Source: Actinoplanes nipponensis
GTDB lineage: Bacteria; Actinomycetota; Actinomycetes; Mycobacteriales; Micromonosporaceae
Assembly: GCF_016862275.1 (NCBI RefSeq)
Contig: NZ_BOMQ01000006.1
Span: 1-37,050 of the forward strand
DNA: 37,050 bases
Reading direction: 5' to 3'
Shown: positions 9,097 through 18,283 of the stretch, piece after piece
Numbering within the stretch: the stretch's first letter is position 1
Layout: every line of letters starts with the position of its first letter
The notes under the pieces: model-generated
Database searches by the model: none
What the model saw: the letters and a program-made list of their open reading frames with translations, nothing else
What the model was told of the DNA's origin: nothing
Position numbers and translations under genes: made by a program

Positions 9097-10619
9097 GCTC
9101 GCCTCCAGGCGCGACCCTCACGGGCCAGCATCTCGTCCGAGGCCCGCGGACCCCACTCGCCGGAGCGGTAGGGCTCCGGCTTGGTGCCCGCCCAGGCCGC
9201 CTCCAGCGGGTCGATGACCCGCCAGCTCTGCTCGATCTCGGCGGCGTCGGGGAACAGCGTCCGGTCGCCGACCAGCACGTCGAGCACGAGCCGCTCGTAC
9301 GCCTCCGGGCTGGACTCGGTGAACGCCTCGCCGTACTGGAAGTCCATCGCGATGTCGCGGACCTCCATCGTGGTGCCCGGCACCTTGGAGCCGAACTTGA
9401 GCACCACGCCCTCGTCCGGCTGCACCCGGATGACCAGCTGGTTGTTGCCGAGCATCTCCACATCGGCCGGGTCGAACGGCAGGTGCGGCGCCTTCTTGAA
9501 CATGATGGCGATCTCGGTGACCCGCCGCGGCATCCGCTTGCCGACCCGGACGAAGAACGGCACCTCGGCCCAGCGCCTGTTCTGGATGCCGAGCCGCACG
9601 GCCACGTACGTCTCCGTCGTGGAGTCCGGCGGGATGTTGGCCTCCTCCAGGTAGCCGACCGCGCGTTCACCGGCGACCCAGCCCGGGAGGTACTGCCCGC
9701 GCACCGAGCCCTTGGCGATGTCGGCCGGCAGGCTGATGGCCTTGAGGACCTTCAGCTTCTCGGCGCGTACGTCGTTGGGGTCGAAGCTCGTCGGCTCCTC
9801 CATGCCCACCAGGGCGAGCAGCTGCAGCAAGTGGTTCTGCAGCACGTCGCGGGCGGCGCCGGAGGCGTCGTAGAAGGCGGCCCGGGTGCCGATGCCGACG
9901 TCCTCGGCCATGGTGATCTGCACCGAGTCGACGTACTTGGAGTTCCACACCGGCTCGAACAGGTTGTTGGCGAAGCGCAGGGCCAGGATGTTCTGGACCG
10001 TCTCCTTGCCGAGGTAGTGGTCGATGCGGAACACGTCGGCCGGGGTGAAGACCTCGTCGACGAGCTTGTTCAGCGCCATCGCGGTCTTCAGGTCGTTGCC
10101 GAACGGCTTCTCGACCACCACCCGGCGCCAGCCGCCGGACTTGGCGTTGTCGGCCATCCCGGTGCGGGCCAGCTGGTTGAGCACCAGCGGGAAGGCGGCC
10201 GGCGGGATGGAGAAGTAGAAGGCGGCGTTGCCGGCGATGCCGTTGCGCTCGCGCAGGTCGTCCAGCGTGGTCGCCAGGTGGTCGAAGGCGGCGTCGTCGT
10301 CGAACGAGCCGGGCACGAACTGGAACTGGCTGGCCAGCCTGGTCCACACGTCCTCGCGCCAGGGGGTCCTGGCGCCCTTCTTGGCGGCCTCGTAGGCCAG
10401 CGACTCGAAGTCGCCGTCGCCCCAGTCGCGGCGGGCGAAGCCCAGGACCACGAAGCCGGGCGGCAGCAGACCCCGGTTGGCCAGGTCGTAGACCGCCGGG
10501 ATGAGCTTCTTTCGGGACAGGTCACCGGTGACCCCGAAGATGACCAGAGCGCAGGGCTCGGGAATCCTCGGAAGCCGTCGGTCCTGTGCGGTGCGCAGCG
10601 GATTACCCACGTGTCCCAT
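9093..10619 (-). CDS. zwf: Glucose-6-phosphate 1-dehydrogenase
   Basis: This is the entry enzyme of the oxidative pentose phosphate pathway, oxidising glucose-6-phosphate with NADP. The 508-residue protein carries the dinucleotide motif GVTGDLSRKKL (29-39), EKPFG (170-174) and the active-site RIDHYLGKE (198-206). ATG 10619 is used, but an in-frame GTG at 10610 has better spacing to an AGG and may be the true start (three residues shorter). It lies 41 bases after the PGI-like gene and overlaps opcA. Confidence 0.95.
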   Translation of the reverse strand: MGHVGNPLRTAQDRRLPRIPEPCALVIFGVTGDLSRKKLIPAVYDLANRGLLPPGFVVLGFARRDWGDGDFESLAYEAAKKGARTPWREDVWTRLASQFQFVPGSFDDDAAFDHLATTLDDLRERNGIAGNAAFYFSIPPAAFPLVLNQLARTGMADNAKSGGWRRVVVEKPFGNDLKTAMALNKLVDEVFTPADVFRIDHYLGKETVQNILALRFANNLFEPVWNSKYVDSVQITMAEDVGIGTRAAFYDASGAARDVLQNHLLQLLALVGMEEPTSFDPNDVRAEKLKVLKAISLPADIAKGSVRGQYLPGWVAGERAVGYLEEANIPPDSTTETYVAVRLGIQNRRWAEVPFFVRVGKRMPRRVTEIAIMFKKAPHLPFDPADVEMLGNNQLVIRVQPDEGVVLKFGSKVPGTTMEVRDIAMDFQYGEAFTESSPEAYERLVLDVLVGDRTLFPDAAEIEQSWRVIDPLEAAWAGTKPEPYRSGEWGPRASDEMLAREGRAWRRA

Positions 10620-10660
10620 CCTGCCAGCTTTTTGCTTCCCCGCAGGGTTACGGCCAAGGG

Positions 10661-12142
10661 TCAGTGCCGCGACGTGCCGGCCGCGGCGAGCAGGTGGCCG
10701 ATGCCCTCGGGGCGGTCGGTGAGGTGCAGGCGCAGCAGCGGGCGCCCGTGTCCCGCCAGGAGGCGACGGTCACCGGCGGCGCGCGCGGCCTGCCGGTCAC
10801 CGAGCGTACTGTCCCGCCCCGGCACCGGCACGTCGCCGGTGACCGCGCCGGTGATCTGCAGGAACGAGCCGTACGGCGGCTCGCCCGGGCGCAGCCCGCC
10901 CCAGCCGAAGCCCACCGGCAGGCCGGTCGCGGCGGCCAGCAGCGGTCGCAGCCGGGCGACCGCGGCGTCGCCGGCGGGGTCCAGGAAGGCCTGGACGCGG
11001 ATCTGACCCTCCGCCGTGGCCAGCAGCTCGCGCAGCGCCCCGCGCAGATCGGTGGCTGTCCCAGTGGTGAAGATCTCCACCGGGCCCTCGACGAAGGACG
11101 GTGTGTCGTGGACGGCTTCGGTCGCCGCGGGCGGGAGGTCCCGGAAGGGGTCGGCGCCGCGGACGTGCGCGGCGAGCGCGACCGCGTACGGCCAGGCCAG
11201 GAAGTGCGCGCCCAGCGGGCCGTTGACGGCCACCGCGGGGCCCATGCCGCCGCCGGGCACCCCGGCCGGCGGGAGGCAGCCGCCGTAGCTCACGGTGAGC
11301 AGGTCGGCGGGGACCGGGCCGGCGTCGCGCGGGCAGTCGGCCACGATCACCGGCAGGCCCAGCCCAGCGGTGATCACTTCGGCCGCCCACTCGCCGAGCC
11401 CGTCGAGGCCGGGACCGTCGGGCACCAGCAGCACCCGGCGGGCGGCGGCGAGGGCGGCGCCCAGGGCCAGGGCCGGATTGTCCTGCTCGTCCGCCAGCGA
11501 CGGCGCGAACAGCTCGGCCTCGTCGATCAGGGCGGCGACGTCCACCCCGGCGAACGCGGCCGGGACGAGCGTGGCGGCGCTCAGCGCGCCCGGTCCGGCG
11601 CCGATGGTGACCGCGCCCGCCGCCGCCAGCTCGGGCGGCGCGTTGCCCAGCACCACGAAGTGCCTTCCCGCCTCCGCGGCGGTCAGTCCGGCGTCGCGGT
11701 AGGCCTGCCAGAACACGCTGCCCAGGGTCTCGTCGATCAGCAGCACGACGGTGCGGCGCAGCAGCGCGGCGTCGTCCAGCAGAGCGCGGACCCGGTGCGG
11801 GTCCGGATCGTCCAGCACGGTCAACGGCCGGTCCAGCAGGCGGGTGGCGGCCTCGGCGGCCCGGCCCGGCCCGGCCAGCACCACCCGGTGCAGATCGCCG
11901 AGCTCCTCGCGCAGCTCGGCGATCAGGGGGAGCAGCTCGGCGCCCGGCCGGTAGGCGTCCAGGAAACCGAGCCGCTCCCGGGCCCGCTCCTCGGCCGCGG
12001 GCCCCCACAGGGTGGGGTCCTGGCCGGCGAGCAGGCCGGGAACTCCTCGGGCGACCAGCCCGCGGCGGGCGGCCGGCCCGGGGCCGCCGTGTACGGCGAA
12101 CCCCGCGGCGGCCTCCACGTCCGCGAGCAGGTCGTCGGTCAC
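10661..12142 (-). CDS. Degenerate glucose-6-phosphate isomerase-like protein
   Basis: Position and overall similarity ([67 protein letters not shown]) place this 493-residue protein in the actinobacterial PGI family, close to the PGI half of Tal-PGI fusions. The sugar-phosphate sites are eroded. The GMGGSSLAPEV-type loop reads [10 protein letters not shown] (91-100). The SKSGxTxET loop reads DETLGSV (137-143). The GGR(Y/F)S signature with its catalytic Arg reads GAGPGALS (181-188). The STGQxHKGGP motif reads [10 protein letters not shown] (416-425). It is also shorter than the roughly 540-550 I recall for the family. The reading frame is intact and the GTG start overlaps the tal stop by 4 bases. 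It is probably non-catalytic; motif comparison is from memory. Confidence 0.75.
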   Translation of the reverse strand: MTDDLLADVEAAAGFAVHGGPGPAARRGLVARGVPGLLAGQDPTLWGPAAEERARERLGFLDAYRPGAELLPLIAELREELGDLHRVVLAGPGRAAEAATRLLDRPLTVLDDPDPHRVRALLDDAALLRRTVVLLIDETLGSVFWQAYRDAGLTAAEAGRHFVVLGNAPPELAAAGAVTIGAGPGALSAATLVPAAFAGVDVAALIDEAELFAPSLADEQDNPALALGAALAAARRVLLVPDGPGLDGLGEWAAEVITAGLGLPVIVADCPRDAGPVPADLLTVSYGGCLPPAGVPGGGMGPAVAVNGPLGAHFLAWPYAVALAAHVRGADPFRDLPPAATEAVHDTPSFVEGPVEIFTTGTATDLRGALRELLATAEGQIRVQAFLDPAGDAAVARLRPLLAAATGLPVGFGWGGLRPGEPPYGSFLQITGAVTGDVPVPGRDSTLGDRQAARAAGDRRLLAGHGRPLLRLHLTDRPEGIGHLLAAAGTSRH

Positions 12143-13278
12143 TTCGCGGCGTCGCTCGGGCTGTCCGACCCCTTCGCGGCGGCGGACAGCGACTTCTTCA
12201 CGTCTTCGAGCAGCTCGGCCCAGCTGGCCTCGAACTTCTCGACGCCCTCGTCCTCGAGCACCCGGAACACGTCGGTCAGGTCGACCCCGGCCGCGGCGAC
12301 GTCGTCCATCACCTTCTGGGCCGCGGCGTACGAGCCGGTGACCGTGTCGCCCCGGGTCTCGCCGTGGTCCTCGAACGCCTTGATGACCGACTCCGGCATG
12401 GTGTTCACCGTGCCGGGGGCGATCAGCTCCTCGACGTAGATGGTGTCCTTGTAGTCGGGGTTCTTGGTGCCGGTCGAGGCCCACAGCGGCCGCTGCGGCT
12501 TGGCGCCCGCGTCGGCCAGCGCCTGCCAGCGGTCGGAGCTGAAGACCTCGGCGTACGCCTGGTAGGCCAGCTGCGCGTTCGCGACGGCCGCCTTGCCCCG
12601 CAGCGCCTTGGCCTCGTCGCTGCCGATCTTGTCGAGCCGCTTGTCGATCTCGGTGTCCACCCGGGACACGAAGAACGAGGCGACCGAGCCGATGTCGGTC
12701 AGGTCGTGGCCGTTGGCCTTGGCCTGCTCGAGGCCGGCCAGGAACGCGTCCATGACCGCCCGGTAGCGCTCCAGCGAGAAGATCAGCGTCACGTTGACGC
12801 TGATGCCCGCGGCCAGGGTGGCCGTGATCGCCGGCAGGCCGGCCTGGGTCGCCGGGATCTTGATGTAGAGGTTCGGGCGGTCGACCAGCCACCACAGGGT
12901 CTTGGCCTCGGAGGCGGTCTTGTCGGTCAGGTGCGCGCTGCGCGGGTCCACCTCGATGGACACCCGGCCGTCCACGCCACCGGACGCGTCGTACGCCGGC
13001 TTCATGACGTCACACGCCCAGCGCACGTCGTACGAGGTCAGCAGCCGCACGGCCTCCTCGACGGTGACCTGCTGCGCGGCCAGGTCCTTGAGCTGGTCGT
13101 CGTAGGCGTCCGCGTCGGCGAGCGCCTTGGCGAAGATGGTCGGGTTCGTGGTCACGCCGACCACGTGCTGCTCGCGACGCATCTTGTCCAGCGAGCCGCT
13201 CTGCAGGCGGACCCGGGAGAGATCGTCGAGCCATACCGCTACACCAGCGGCGGAGAGGTCAGCCAGCCTGTCGGTCAT
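12139..13278 (-). CDS. tal: Transaldolase
   Basis: It transfers a dihydroxyacetone unit between sugar phosphates in the non-oxidative pentose phosphate pathway. The 379-residue protein has the N-terminal signature [13 protein letters not shown] (41-53) and the Schiff-base Lys140 in LYIKIPAT, with later [11 protein letters not shown] and WASTGTKNP segments, as in the longer actinobacterial transaldolases. ATG 13278 follows a strong GAGGAG on the minus strand, 11 bases after the tkt stop. The C-terminal 20 residues are Ser/Ala/Lys-rich and probably flexible. Confidence 0.95.
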   Translation of the reverse strand: MTDRLADLSAAGVAVWLDDLSRVRLQSGSLDKMRREQHVVGVTTNPTIFAKALADADAYDDQLKDLAAQQVTVEEAVRLLTSYDVRWACDVMKPAYDASGGVDGRVSIEVDPRSAHLTDKTASEAKTLWWLVDRPNLYIKIPATQAGLPAITATLAAGISVNVTLIFSLERYRAVMDAFLAGLEQAKANGHDLTDIGSVASFFVSRVDTEIDKRLDKIGSDEAKALRGKAAVANAQLAYQAYAEVFSSDRWQALADAGAKPQRPLWASTGTKNPDYKDTIYVEELIAPGTVNTMPESVIKAFEDHGETRGDTVTGSYAAAQKVMDDVAAAGVDLTDVFRVLEDEGVEKFEASWAELLEDVKKSLSAAAKGSDSPSDAAK

Positions 13279-13289
13279 TGGTCTACTCC

Positions 13290-15416
13290 TCAGTTTCCGG
13301 TCTTGTGACCGGTGATTTCGCCGACCTTGGCGAGGGCGGCGTTGGCCTTGGCCACCACGTTGTCCGCGGTGAAGCCGAACTGCTCGAACAGGACCTTGGC
13401 GGGGGCGCTGGCGCCGTAGTGCTCGATGCTGACCGCCTCGCCGGCCTCGCCCAGCAGGCGGTCCCAGCTCATCCGGATGCCGGCCTCGACCGTCACCCGC
13501 GCCTTGACCCCGCGCGGCAGGACCTGCTGCTGGTATGCCGTGTCCTGCTCGAAGAACCACTCCTGGCAGGGCATGGACACGACCCGGGTCGGGGTGCCCT
13601 CCGCCTCCAGGCGCTCCTGCGCCGTGAGGCAGATCGACAGCTCGGAGCCGGTGCCGATGAGGATGACCTTGGGCTCGCCGCCGGAGGCGTCGGAGATTAC
13701 GTAGCCGCCCTTGAGGGTGCCCTCGGCCGAGGCGTACTTGCTGCGGTCGATGGTCGGCAGGTTCTGCCGGGACAGCGCCAGCGCGGTCGGCCGGTCGGTG
13801 TGCTCCAGCGCGCCGCGCCAGGCCCACGCGGTCTCGTTGGCGTCGGCCGGGCGGACCACGTCGAGGCCGACGATGGCGCGCAGCGCGGTCAGCGTCTCGA
13901 TCGGCTGGTGCGTCGGGCCGTCCTCGCCCAGGCCGATGGAGTCGTGCGTCCACACGTAGGTGACCGGCAGCTTCATCAGCGCGGAGAGCCGGACGGCGCC
14001 GCGCATGTAGTCGCTGAACACCAGGAACGTGCCGCCGTAGGGGCGGGTGCCGCCGTGCGCCACGATGCCGTTGAGGATCGAGCCCATGCCGTGCTCACGG
14101 ATGCCGAAGTGCAGCGTACGGCCGTATTCGTGACCCGGGAACGCCTTGGTGGCGTACTCGCTCGGGATGAACGAGGGCTCGCCCTTCATGGTGGTGTTGT
14201 TGCTCTCGGCCAGGTCGGCCGAGCCGCCCCACAGCTCCGGCAGTACCGGCGCGAGCGCGTCGAGCACCTTGCCGGAGGCGGCGCGGGTGGCCAGCCCCTT
14301 GGAGTCGGCGGGGAACTCGGGCAGCGCCTCGTGCCAGCCCTGGGGCAGGGTGCGGGTGGACAGCCGGTCGAAGAGGGCCTTGCCCTCGGCGTTGCTCGCG
14401 GCCCAGGCCTCGAAGGTCTTGTTCCACTCGGCGTGGGCGGCGCGGCCGCGCTCGACGACCTGGCGGGCGTGCTGCAGGACCTCGTCGGCGACGTCGAAGG
14501 TCTTGTTCGGGTCGAAGCCCAGGATCTCCTTGGTCGCGCGGACCTCGTCCTCGCCCAGCGCCGAGCCGTGGATCTTGCCGGTGTTCTGCTTGTTCGGCGC
14601 GGGCCAGCCGATGATCGTCTTGAGCACGATGAACGTGGGCCGGTCGGTGACCTCCTGGCCCGCCTTGATCGCCGCGTACAGCGCCTCGACGTCCTCCTGG
14701 TACTCGGTGCCCTTGTCCGGGTCGCCCTTGCGCCAGTCGACGTGCCGCACGTCCCAGCCGTAGGCCGCGTACCGGGCGCCGACGTCCTCGTTCTTGGCGA
14801 TCCGGGTGTCGTCCTCGATGGAGATCTCGTTGTCGTCGTAGATCACCGTGAGGTTGCCGAGCTTCTGCACGCCGGCGATGGCGCTCGACTCGTGGCTCAC
14901 GCCCTCCTCGATGTCGCCGTCGGAGCACAGGGCGTAGACGTTGTGGTCGAACAGCGAGTCGCCGTCGGCGTTCGGGTCGAACAGACCACGCTCGCGACGG
15001 GCGGCCATCGCCATGCCCACGGCGTTGCCGATGCCCTGCCCGAGCGGGCCGGTGGTGACCTCGACGCCGGGGGTGTGGCCGTACTCCGGGTGGCCGGGGG
15101 TCAGCGAGCCCCACTGGCGCAGCGCGGCCAGGTCGTCCAGCGCCAGGCCGTAGCCCGCGAGGTAGAGCTGGATGTACAGGGTGAGGCTGGAGTGGCCACA
15201 GGAGAGCACGAAACGGTCGCGGGCCGGCCACAGCGGGTCGGTGGGGTCATGTCGCATCACCCGGTTGAACAGCAGGTACGCGGCCGGCGCCAGGCTCATC
15301 GCCGTACCGGGGTGGCCGTTGCCGGATTTCTCGACGGCGTCCATGGCCAGCACCCGGACGGTGTCGACCGCCCGCCGGTCGAGGTCGGACCAGTTCAAAT
15401 CGTCTTTGGCAGCCAC
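13290..15416 (-). CDS. tkt: Transketolase
   Basis: This thiamine-diphosphate enzyme moves two-carbon ketol units in the pentose phosphate pathway. The 708-residue protein shows substrate and cofactor histidines in [13 protein letters not shown] (His35) and LSCGHSS (His75), the ThDP/Mg motif SDGDIEEG (165-172), [12 protein letters not shown], and [14 protein letters not shown] in the pyrimidine domain. The GTG start at 15416 has GAGGAG about 10 bases upstream on the minus strand. It is the first gene of the pentose phosphate operon and divergent from ctaB. Confidence 0.96.
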   Translation of the reverse strand: MAAKDDLNWSDLDRRAVDTVRVLAMDAVEKSGNGHPGTAMSLAPAAYLLFNRVMRHDPTDPLWPARDRFVLSCGHSSLTLYIQLYLAGYGLALDDLAALRQWGSLTPGHPEYGHTPGVEVTTGPLGQGIGNAVGMAMAARRERGLFDPNADGDSLFDHNVYALCSDGDIEEGVSHESSAIAGVQKLGNLTVIYDDNEISIEDDTRIAKNEDVGARYAAYGWDVRHVDWRKGDPDKGTEYQEDVEALYAAIKAGQEVTDRPTFIVLKTIIGWPAPNKQNTGKIHGSALGEDEVRATKEILGFDPNKTFDVADEVLQHARQVVERGRAAHAEWNKTFEAWAASNAEGKALFDRLSTRTLPQGWHEALPEFPADSKGLATRAASGKVLDALAPVLPELWGGSADLAESNNTTMKGEPSFIPSEYATKAFPGHEYGRTLHFGIREHGMGSILNGIVAHGGTRPYGGTFLVFSDYMRGAVRLSALMKLPVTYVWTHDSIGLGEDGPTHQPIETLTALRAIVGLDVVRPADANETAWAWRGALEHTDRPTALALSRQNLPTIDRSKYASAEGTLKGGYVISDASGGEPKVILIGTGSELSICLTAQERLEAEGTPTRVVSMPCQEWFFEQDTAYQQQVLPRGVKARVTVEAGIRMSWDRLLGEAGEAVSIEHYGASAPAKVLFEQFGFTADNVVAKANAALAKVGEITGHKTGN

Positions 15417-15461
15417 GTCGGTTGCGCTCCTCGGGCATGGTGTGCGAATCCTTTTGACTTG

Positions 15462-15467
15462 ACCCTA
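15462..15467 (-). promoter_or_regulatory. Candidate -10 box of the tkt operon
   Basis: On the minus strand GGATAGGGTCAAG contains TAGGGT, about 46 bases before the tkt GTG and compatible with a leadered transcript carrying the GAGGAG site. No strong -35 is visible. Confidence 0.35.
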
Positions 15468-15675
15468 TCCATTCGGCGTAAACCCCCGCCGGGGGAACGG
15501 CCCAGGCCCATACGCTGAGAGCGGACAGTGAACCGGTGGCCTGTGACGCCGTGCACCCGTGCCGGGTCGACCGGAGTGCGCCCCGGGCTGCGCGTAGTCT
15601 GATCGAACGTGCCGGCCGGTCCCCTCGGCCTCGCTGAAGTTCCACACCCTCGCCGATGCCGGAAGGTGGCTGTCC

Positions 15676-16638
15676 GTGAGCATGATCACCGAGCGTCCCG
15701 ACCAGGGGCGGTCGCCCGGTCTTCTCGAGGCGGACCCGCCCGCGGCGGGCCGGCCCGGGGGTCGTCGCGACATCGGCGCCGTCGTCCGGGCGTACGTCTC
15801 GCTGACCAAGCCGCGGATCGTCGAGCTGCTGCTGGTGACCACCGTCCCGGCCATGATGCTGGCGGCCGAGGGCTGGCCCAGCCTGTGGCTCATGGCCGTG
15901 GTGCTGGTCGGCGGCTCGCTGGCGGCGGGCGCGGCGAGCGCGCTCAACTGCTACATCGACCGCGACATCGACCAGCTGATGCGGCGCACCAAGCGGCGCC
16001 CGCTGCCGGCGCACACGGTGACCCCGCGCTCGGCGCTGATCTTCGGCCTGGTGCTGGCGGTGGTGTCGGTGGTCCTGATGGGCGCCTTCACCAACTGGCT
16101 CGCCACGGCGATGACCGCGGCGTCCATCTTCTACTACGACGTGGTCTACACGCTCTGGCTGAAGCGGCGCACCCCGGCCAACACCTTCTGGGGCGGCATC
16201 TGCGGCGCGGCTCCGGTGCTGATCGGCTGGGCCGCGGTCACGGGCTCGGTCGGCGCGCTGGGTTGGGCGCTTTTTGCGGTTGTGTTCTTTTGGCAGATGC
16301 CGCATTTCTACGCATTGGCCATCAAGTACAAGGACGACTACGCCCGCGCCGGCATCCCGATGCTGCCCGTGGTGCGCTCGGCCGGCCGGGTGAACGCCGA
16401 GATCCTCGTCTTCACCGGGCTGATGCTGGCGTCGTCGCTGGTGGCGTGGCCGCTGGGGCTGGGCCCGATCTACGGCGTCACGGCCGTGGTGACCGGCTTG
16501 ATCTTCCTGGCCGAGGCGGTGAAGCTGGTGCTGCGCTCGCGCCGCGGGGAGCCGCTCAAGCCGATGCGGCTGTTCCACTGGTCGTACACGTACCTGACGA
16601 TCGTCTTCATCGCGGTAGCGGTCGACGCCCTCGTCTGA
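15676..16638 (+). CDS. ctaB: Heme O synthase (protoheme IX farnesyltransferase)
   Basis: This integral-membrane prenyltransferase adds a farnesyl group to heme B, giving heme O for cytochrome aa3 biogenesis. The 320-residue protein has a roughly 35-residue hydrophilic N-terminus, then multiple membrane helices. The UbiA-family polyprenyl-diphosphate motif is [12 protein letters not shown] (around 93-104), with the family segment [13 protein letters not shown], and the second acidic motif is [16 protein letters not shown]. The GTG start at 15676 has GGAAGG 9 bases upstream. It is divergent from tkt; its partner ctaA is about 1.6 kb downstream on the other strand. Confidence 0.95.
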   Translation: MSMITERPDQGRSPGLLEADPPAAGRPGGRRDIGAVVRAYVSLTKPRIVELLLVTTVPAMMLAAEGWPSLWLMAVVLVGGSLAAGAASALNCYIDRDIDQLMRRTKRRPLPAHTVTPRSALIFGLVLAVVSVVLMGAFTNWLATAMTAASIFYYDVVYTLWLKRRTPANTFWGGICGAAPVLIGWAAVTGSVGALGWALFAVVFFWQMPHFYALAIKYKDDYARAGIPMLPVVRSAGRVNAEILVFTGLMLASSLVAWPLGLGPIYGVTAVVTGLIFLAEAVKLVLRSRRGEPLKPMRLFHWSYTYLTIVFIAVAVDALV

Positions 16639-16810
16639 CCGCCGCAATGGGTGAGCGTTATGCCCGATATGCGGGTTACCGAGGTCACGCCCCTTACCTC
16701 GTTCGGCGGAACCTGACCTGCGGTGCAATTCGGGCGGTATTCGCCCAAAACAATGCCTGTACGCGCTAAACCCGCAGGTAATTGCCATCACAAAATCGCA
16801 CCTGGTGTGC

Positions 16811-16838
16811 TTGCCAAGGCCACAAGTCTGCCTAGGCT
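16811..16838 (+). promoter_or_regulatory. Promoter of leaderless hypothetical gene
   Basis: TTGCCA (16811-16816), a 16-base spacer and TAGGCT (16833-16838), then 7 bases to ATG 16846. The predicted start of transcription coincides with the start codon, and no Shine-Dalgarno is present. Confidence 0.65.
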
Positions 16839-16845
16839 GCGAGTC

Positions 16846-17142
16846 ATGGCAGAAGGTTCCGATACGACACTGACCGCCGACATCAAGTCGTTCGCTGTCG
16901 GCCACGGCGGCGCGAAAGCGGTCATCGAGTACGTCGGCAAGCGGGGCGCCCGCATCGTCCTGGTCGGCGAGGACGGCGAGTGGACCGACCAGTTCGCCGC
17001 CGACGGCACCGACGTCGCCCGCAAGGCGTGCGAGACAGCCGGCGTCGAAGTGGAAAACGCGTGGGAGCGCGAGCTGATGGAGCAGATGCGCCCGAGCAAC
17101 GACCTGTGGCGCTCGATGTCGCGCCGCAGCATGGCGCGCTGA
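16846..17142 (+). CDS. Small hypothetical protein, 98 residues
   Basis: I do not recognise a named domain. The protein is soluble, mixed alpha/beta and acidic in the middle, with a basic Arg/Ser/Met-rich end (DLWRSMSRRSMAR). A core, KAVIEYVGKRGARIVLVGEDGEWTDQF, reads like two beta-strands flanking a helix. Codon use is like its neighbours, and it has a good promoter and a downstream hairpin, which support a real gene. ATG 16846 lies 7 bases after the -10 box, so the mRNA is probably leaderless. Longer in-frame readings upstream begin in AT-richer non-coding sequence and are rejected. Confidence 0.7.
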   Translation: MAEGSDTTLTADIKSFAVGHGGAKAVIEYVGKRGARIVLVGEDGEWTDQFAADGTDVARKACETAGVEVENAWERELMEQMRPSNDLWRSMSRRSMAR

Positions 17143-17180
17143 GCCGGAGCTCCGATCGACATACAGACCCTCATCCGCCA

Positions 17181-17206
17181 GCGGCCCGGGATTCTTCCCG
17201 GGTCGC
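17181..17206 (+). terminator. Hairpin terminator of the 98-residue gene
   Basis: GCGGCCCGGGA (17181-17191) pairs with TCCCGGGTCGC (17196-17206) with one G-U pair and a 4-base loop, 38 bases after the stop codon. A pyrimidine-rich TCTC follows, with no long U-tract. Confidence 0.65.
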
Positions 17207-17383
17207 TCTCGTGTGCGGGCTGTGTTCCAGTGCTGGTTGTCGGGCCTGGGGGCGGATAACTGCTCGGCACTAGCCGGGTATGCCCGTCGCGACAGGGCTG
17301 CGCAGCCGCGCACGGCGGGACCTGGCACCGCGCCGTCGCATACCGCCCGACCCTGTGTCACGCCGTGTGCACCACCCGGCACC

Positions 17384-17580
17384 GCGTCGCCGGGGTGCCG
17401 CGGCATTGAGCGCGGCGTCGCCGGGGTGCCGGGGCATCGAGGGTGGTGTCGCCGGGGTGTCACGGCATCGAGCGTGAGTCGCCGGGTGCCCGGGCATCGA
17501 GGGTGGCGTCGCCGGGGTGCCCGGGCATCGAGGGCGGCGTCGCCGGGGTGTCACGGCATCGAGCGTGGCGTCGCCGTGCA
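17384..17580. repeat. 31-bp minisatellite, about six units
   Basis: Units begin (gcgtcgccg...) at 17384, 17415, 17446, 17476, 17506, 17537 and, partly, 17568, so the period is 30-31 bases. Each carries GTCGCCGGGGTG and GGCATCGAG. Units alternate between two subtypes, one with TGCC(G/C)GGGCATCGAGGG and one with TGTCACGGCATCGAGCG. There are no unique spacers, so this is not CRISPR. The period is mostly not a multiple of three, so a coding role is unlikely. Confidence 0.85.
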
Positions 17581-17659
17581 GCGCCGCCTGGCAGCCAGCG
17601 CCGCCCCGTCGCGTTGTCGTGCACCGTCCCACGGGATCCAGCCGCTTCCTAGTCACGTG

Positions 17660-17707
17660 GATCTTGTGGCGGCTGCGGCTCCTGCGTGCCCCGGCGCCAT
17701 CAAGATC
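17660..17707. repeat. GATCTTG-N34-CAAGATC hairpin element, copy A
   Basis: GATCTTG at 17660-17666 and its complement CAAGATC at 17701-17707, 41 bases start to start. The interior is GC-rich. Confidence 0.7.
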
Positions 17708-17732
17708 GGCCTGCTCGGGCTTCGTCGCCGCG

Positions 17733-17780
17733 GATCTTGTGGCGCTCAGCCGGCTCAACCCGCCACTGCTCCACAAGATC
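17733..17780. repeat. GATCTTG-N34-CAAGATC hairpin element, copy B
   Basis: Arms extend to 10 bp here: GATCTTGTGG (17733-17742) and CCACAAGATC (17771-17780). Spacing is 41 bases start to start, as in copy A. Confidence 0.75.
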
Positions 17781-17803
17781 TGCCCGCGCCCGACCCGCGC
17801 ACG

Positions 17804-17852
17804 GATCTTGGAGCATGGGTGGTGCGCAGAGTGAACCGCGCTCCTCAAGATC
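17804..17852. repeat. GATCTTG-N35-CAAGATC hairpin element, copy C
   Basis: GATCTTGGAGC (17804-17814) faces GCTCCTCAAGATC (17840-17852), with spacing 42 and a small bulge. It is followed by CAG, as in copy D at the right end of the window. Confidence 0.7.
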
Positions 17853-18283
17853 CAGGCGAGTGGGCCGGCGAGGCGAGTCGGCAGCCCGTCGTGTCCGCGC
17901 CACGGCATCCCGCTGATGTCGCGGCCACCGCCTCGTCGTGATCATCCACCGGCGGGCGCGGGGGCACTTCCGCCGAGACCGGGGGAGGGCGGCCACTCGC
18001 GTGCACGCTCGTCGCCGGCAAGCAGAGATCACGCTCATCGCACCCCCGTCACTGTCGACGCGGCATCGGCCCATCGACAAGGGCGGCTATGGCCTCAGCT
18101 GACACGCGGCCGCTCTCACTCGGCCGTCTGATCGCCCAGGAAACGTGCGCCGGTGAATGCCGGATGCGCGGCATACCGCCCAGCGGCGTATCCCGCTCTG
18201 AGCCTGTCCACGCCCTGCCGTGTTCCTCCGGGGGGCACCATCCGTGCCCCGGATCACCAGCGCCCGGACGCCGAACGGGCCGT

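Larger units (their letters stand above)
17143..18283. other. 1.1-kb gene-free repeat region between the hypothetical gene and ctaA
   Basis: It contains a terminator hairpin (17181-17206), a 31-bp minisatellite (17384-17580) and three hairpin-type GATCTTG...CAAGATC elements (17660-17852). The remaining roughly 430 bases to ctaA show no recognisable feature. Open frames here are Arg/Pro/Ala-rich, change character at each repeat and have no start-site signals. Confidence 0.7.

Noticed and set aside
10586..12439. 617-codon plus-strand open frame antisense to the PGI-like gene
   Set aside because: Low-complexity Gln/Arg/Gly composition and no domain. The minus strand has PGI-family similarity and operon overlaps. 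I considered whether it undermines the PGI-like call and judged that it does not.
13278..15518. 746-codon plus-strand open frame antisense to tkt
   Set aside because: High GC leaves long antisense frames open; the product is His/Gly/Arg-biased without domains, whereas the minus strand encodes a full transketolase.
17384..17580. CRISPR-like array of about 31-bp repeats
   Set aside because: Units are contiguous with no unique spacers, vary internally, and no cas genes are nearby. It is a minisatellite.
17270..17908. 212-codon minus-strand frame through the minisatellite and GATCTTG elements
   Set aside because: It is built from repeats, has Arg/Pro bias and no start signal.
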